Source of the DNA: an uncultured Collinsella sp.
Lineage (GTDB): Bacteria > Actinomycetota > Coriobacteriia > Coriobacteriales > Coriobacteriaceae
Assembly (NCBI GenBank): GCA_902495085.1
Contig: CABUWA010000099.1
Span: 1-6,923 of the forward strand
Direction: 5' to 3'
Length of the DNA stretch: 6,923 nt
Positions 4,068 through 6,923 of the stretch are shown here, in pieces. Each line of letters begins with the position of its first letter. Positions within the stretch are counted from its first letter, which is position 1. The notes below the pieces were generated by a model. That model saw only the letters and a list, made by a program, of their open reading frames with translations, did not search any database and was not told where the DNA came from. Position numbers and translations under genes: made by a program.

Positions 4068-6623
4068 GTGTCTGATCAACAGCAAGAAAACGAAATAACG
4101 ACGACGCAGACCGCTCCCGCTGCACCGGTTGCGTCGGACCAGGTCGCGGCGCCCGCGCAAGCCTCGGCTCCTGAGACGCCTAAGGCTGCTTCGACGCCTA
4201 CGCCTGCAGCGGCTGAGAAGGCCGTGCCTGCAACTGGTGAGGAGGCTGCTCCGGCAAAGCCCAAGCGTACGCGCCGCACGACCAAGCCTGCTGCTGACGG
4301 CGAGGAGGTCACCAAGCCCAAGCGCCGTACCACGCGCACGACGCGCGCCAAGCGCACCGTTGCAGCTGACTCCTCGGCGCCGATTTCCGATGAGGTCGCG
4401 CAGGCACGTGCGTTGGCGCAGATTAGCGAGGCTCAGGTGGTGCGCGCCCGCCGTCGTGCTGCCGAGCGCGAGGCCGCGGCTCTGACCGAGCTTGCAGCCC
4501 CGTCTGTGCCCGAGACCCCTGCCGCCGACCAACCGACCGAGAAGCCGGCACCGCGCACACGCCGTCGCACGGCTGCTAAGGCCGAGCAGGTTGCTGAACA
4601 GGTAACCCCCGAGCTCACTGAGGCTTCGGTCCGTTCCGCGGCAGGGGAGGGCGCATCGCCAACTGAGCCCGCTGCGCCTGTCGAGGCCAGCGAAGTTCCC
4701 GTTGTCGATCCGGCTTTGCGCCCGCACCGTCGCGGTCGCAAGCCCAAGGCCTTCGTCGAGGCAGAGAAGGCCGCAGCCGCAGCCGCCGCCGCTCGGGATG
4801 CTGCGGCGACCGCCGAGTCTGCAACCGCTGCCGATGCACCCGTCCAGGATGCTACGACTTCCGAGGCCGCTCCCGCCGATGTCGAGCCCGCCGACGTCCG
4901 TCCTGGTCGCAGCCATCGTACTGCTGCTAAGCGCACGTCCAAGGCCAAGGCTGCCAAGAAGGGTGCGTCCGAGGATTCCGCCGAGACAACCGCCGATGCA
5001 TCGACTGATGCCGCCGAGCCCCAAGACGTCGAACGGCCTGCGTCCGAGAAGCCCAAGCGCGGTCGTAAGAAGTCCGCTAAGGCCAAGGCCGCCGAACAGC
5101 AGGCTGATGCCGGGCTGCAGGGCGATTCCAAGGCCGAGGCCAGCGATGATACTGCGGCTAACGCCGATGCCGCCGCAAACGATGGCGCCGCGCCTGCCGA
5201 GGGCGAAGACGGCACTCGTCCCAACCGTCGCCAGCACAAGCGCAACGAGGAGCGCAACGAGCGCAAGGACGAGCGCAACAACGACCGCCGCAACCGCCAG
5301 CGCGATCGCAAACAGCGCAACAAGGAGCGCAACGCCGCCCCCACCGAGCCCACGCTTTCGCGTGAGGAGCTCGCTGCCATGAAGGTCGCCGAACTGCGCG
5401 AGAAGGCCAAGGAGTTCGAGATCGAGACGACCGGCAAGAAGAAAGCCGAGCTCGTCGAGGAGATCTACGTCACCGCCGCGAAGGCAGAGGGCTTCCGCGA
5501 CATCAAGGGCATTCTGCAGATTCGCCCGGACAGCTCCGGCATCATCCACGCCCATGGCTACATGAAGTCCAACGACGACGCCTTCGTGCCCGCCTACCTC
5601 ATCCGCTCCGCGCGCCTGCGCACGGGCGACGTCATCGAGGGCTCGCTGCGTCCTTCGCGCGGCGGCGACAAGCGCGCCGGCCTCGCCAAAATCACGACCG
5701 TCAACGGTCTGGACCCCGAGCAGATTCGCAACCGTCCCAAGTTCGGCGACCTCACCCCGGTCTATCCCAATGAGCCGCTGCGCATGGAGCACGGCAAGGA
5801 CTCCATTACCGGTCGCGCCATCGACATCGTGTCGCCGATCGGCAAGGGTCAGCGTGGCCTGATCGTGTCCCCGCCCAAGGCCGGCAAGACCACGATCCTC
5901 AAGAAGATCTGCCAGTCTATCTCGATTAACAACCCCGAGGTGCACCTCATCTGCCTGCTCGTCGACGAGCGCCCCGAAGAGGTCACCGATATGCAGCGTT
6001 CCATCAAGGGCGAGGTTGTGGCGTCGACCTTCGATATGCCCGCCGATAACCACACTCGCGTGGCAGAGCTTGTCATCGAGCGCGCCAAGCGCATCGTGGA
6101 GCTGGGCGGCGATGTTGTGGTGGTGCTCGACTCCATCACGCGTCTTGCCCGCGCCTACAACTTGGCGGCGCCCGCCTCAGGCCGCATCCTTTCGGGCGGC
6201 GTCGATTCGGCGGCACTGTATCCTCCCAAGCGCTTCCTGGGTGCAGCCCGTAATATCGAGAACGGTGGCTCGCTCACCATCCTGGCCTCTGCCCTCATCG
6301 ACACTGGTTCCAAGATGGACGAGGTCATCTTTGAGGAGTTCAAGGGCACCGGCAACATGGAGCTTAAGCTCGACCGCGACCTGGCCGACCGCCGCATCTT
6401 CCCGGCTATCGACCCCGTTGCCTCCGGTACGCGTAACGAGGACCTGTTGGTTGACGAGCAGATGCGTCCGTTTGTCTTTGGTCTGCGTCGCATTCTTGCC
6501 GGCATGAACAACACCGAGCGCGCAGCCGCATCGTTTATCAAGGGTCTTAAGGGCACCAACACCAACCAGGAGTTCCTGGTGCGTTCGGCCAAAAAGCACA
6601 GCGACTACGAGCAGACGTTCTAG
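4068..6623 (+). CDS. rho: Transcription termination factor Rho with long disordered N-terminal extension
   Basis: This 851-residue protein is the hexameric RNA-dependent ATPase/helicase that releases RNA from stalled polymerase. The C-terminal 422 residues match the size of E. coli Rho (419). The Rho_N SAP-like domain starts at LSREELAAMKVAELREKA (430). The primary RNA-binding OB fold begins near FRDIKGILQI (476). Walker A is PPKAGKTT (602-609) and Walker B VVVVLDS (683-689). The Q-loop is in ASGRILSGGVD, and the R-loop/arginine region runs through DTGSKMDEVIFEEFKGTGN to PVASGTRNEDLL. All catalytic parts look intact. Residues 1-429 are low-complexity Ala/Pro/Glu with basic patches (64-96, 163-171, RRGRKPK at 221-227, 278-298, KPKRGRKKS at 328-336) and an Arg/Asn-rich tract at 384-422. 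Such extensions occur in actinobacterial Rho and can add RNA binding. The start is GTG 4068; an in-frame TGA at 4056 rules out anything further upstream, and the ribosome binding site is weak. Confidence 0.97.
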   Translation: MSDQQQENEITTTQTAPAAPVASDQVAAPAQASAPETPKAASTPTPAAAEKAVPATGEEAAPAKPKRTRRTTKPAADGEEVTKPKRRTTRTTRAKRTVAADSSAPISDEVAQARALAQISEAQVVRARRRAAEREAAALTELAAPSVPETPAADQPTEKPAPRTRRRTAAKAEQVAEQVTPELTEASVRSAAGEGASPTEPAAPVEASEVPVVDPALRPHRRGRKPKAFVEAEKAAAAAAAARDAAATAESATAADAPVQDATTSEAAPADVEPADVRPGRSHRTAAKRTSKAKAAKKGASEDSAETTADASTDAAEPQDVERPASEKPKRGRKKSAKAKAAEQQADAGLQGDSKAEASDDTAANADAAANDGAAPAEGEDGTRPNRRQHKRNEERNERKDERNNDRRNRQRDRKQRNKERNAAPTEPTLSREELAAMKVAELREKAKEFEIETTGKKKAELVEEIYVTAAKAEGFRDIKGILQIRPDSSGIIHAHGYMKSNDDAFVPAYLIRSARLRTGDVIEGSLRPSRGGDKRAGLAKITTVNGLDPEQIRNRPKFGDLTPVYPNEPLRMEHGKDSITGRAIDIVSPIGKGQRGLIVSPPKAGKTTILKKICQSISINNPEVHLICLLVDERPEEVTDMQRSIKGEVVASTFDMPADNHTRVAELVIERAKRIVELGGDVVVVLDSITRLARAYNLAAPASGRILSGGVDSAALYPPKRFLGAARNIENGGSLTILASALIDTGSKMDEVIFEEFKGTGNMELKLDRDLADRRIFPAIDPVASGTRNEDLLVDEQMRPFVFGLRRILAGMNNTERAAASFIKGLKGTNTNQEFLVRSAKKHSDYEQTF

Positions 6624-6660
6624 GTTGTCATCCAAACGCAGCGATAGTCATCAATGCGAT

Positions 6661-6691
6661 AAAGGGTCGGGGCTTGCGCCTCGGCCCTTTT
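6661..6691 (+). terminator. Intrinsic terminator of rho
   Basis: A 13-bp stem pairs 6661-6673 with 6678-6690 (AAAGGGTCGGGGC against its complement, including two G-U pairs) around a TTGC tetraloop and ends in TTTT (6688-6691). The U-run is short. It lies 37 bases after the rho stop, so rho is probably not cotranscribed with what follows. Confidence 0.85.
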
Positions 6692-6923
6692 CCATATCGC
6701 CGCTCCGCACTTATTTTTGACCATAAGACTGGCAAGCAGCAGGTTTCCCGTTTCAATCCGACATCGTCGCTTGCAATCGACAGGGCGGTTTCGCATAATA
6801 GCTTTTAAGCTTCGCGACGGAAAACGCAGATGAAACGAACCATATACCGTTGCTTTGGGGCATAGCCCCGCTTCATCTTCTCTCGCGCAGCCAACTGAAT
6901 GATGCGATTTGGGTGCTGGAAGA
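6692..6923. other. Gene-free right end after rho
   Basis: No supported gene. It holds a candidate rightward promoter (6771-6799), the inverted repeat AGCTT-TT-AAGCT (6800-6811) just downstream of it, and a GC hairpin GGGGC/GCCCC with a 3-base loop (6857-6869) without a T-run. In other actinobacteria rpmE and prfA follow rho; neither begins inside the window. Confidence 0.5.
6771..6799 (+). promoter_or_regulatory. Candidate promoter pointing out of the right edge
   Basis: TTGCAA (6771-6776) and CATAAT (6794-6799, five of six matches to TATAAT) are separated by exactly 17 bases. Transcription would start near 6806. The gene it would serve lies outside the window, so the leader would be more than 115 nt long. 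Confidence 0.5.

Noticed and set aside
3960..6053. 697-codon open frame on the minus strand opposite rho
   Set aside because: Same cause: low-complexity antisense of the Ala/Arg-rich Rho extension, with no motif and crossing the rho leader.
6830..6865. Eleven-codon frame MKRTIYRCFGA as a leader peptide
   Set aside because: No clear ribosome binding site and no downstream gene visible to be regulated.
6620..6923. Minus-strand frame open from the right edge to TAG at 6622-6620
   Set aside because: It runs through the rho terminator, has a Cys/Arg-scattered composition without recognisable domain, and lacks the GC third-position bias of the real genes.

Overview
The window looks like chromosomal DNA of a GC-rich Gram-positive actinobacterium, most likely class Coriobacteriia (Collinsella or a close relative). 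The evidence is the strong GC preference in third codon positions, a CarD-family regulator, a transcription terminator Rho with a very long Ala/Lys/Arg-rich N-terminal extension, and the argS-to-rho neighbourhood. The genus is my impression from sequence style, not a search result.

Layout, left to right. The left third is transcribed leftward. It holds a partial HD-superfamily hydrolase (start at 488, running off the left edge) and upstream of it a CarD-like transcription regulator (1082 to 597), with a strong hairpin terminator between them. A divergent intergenic region of about 340 bp (1083-1424) follows, with several short palindromes and five copies of a TATGCA/TGCATA hexamer. Arginyl-tRNA synthetase argS (1425-3278) is transcribed rightward and ends in a textbook intrinsic terminator. 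A gene-free stretch of about 700 bp (3360-4067) holds two diverged 72-bp direct repeats, a REP-like tandem repeat, a candidate rho promoter and a hairpin-rich rho leader. rho (4068-6623, GTG start) follows, then an intrinsic terminator and a gene-free right end with a plausible promoter pointing out of the window.

Functionally these are core information-processing genes: tRNA charging (argS), factor-dependent termination (rho) and initiation control through RNA polymerase (CarD-like), plus a putative phosphohydrolase of unknown substrate. The argS and rho units have separate promoter/terminator punctuation and are probably not one operon. In Mycobacterium and Streptomyces argS and rho bracket lysine/threonine biosynthesis genes; here those genes are absent and repeat-rich non-coding DNA lies between the two.

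I found no convincing new defence, mobile or metabolic system. The points most worth a second look are the diverged repeat pair, the REP-like elements beside terminators and the rho promoter, the alternative hairpins in the rho leader, a CarD-like protein with no tryptophan, and the hexamer cluster between the divergent genes.
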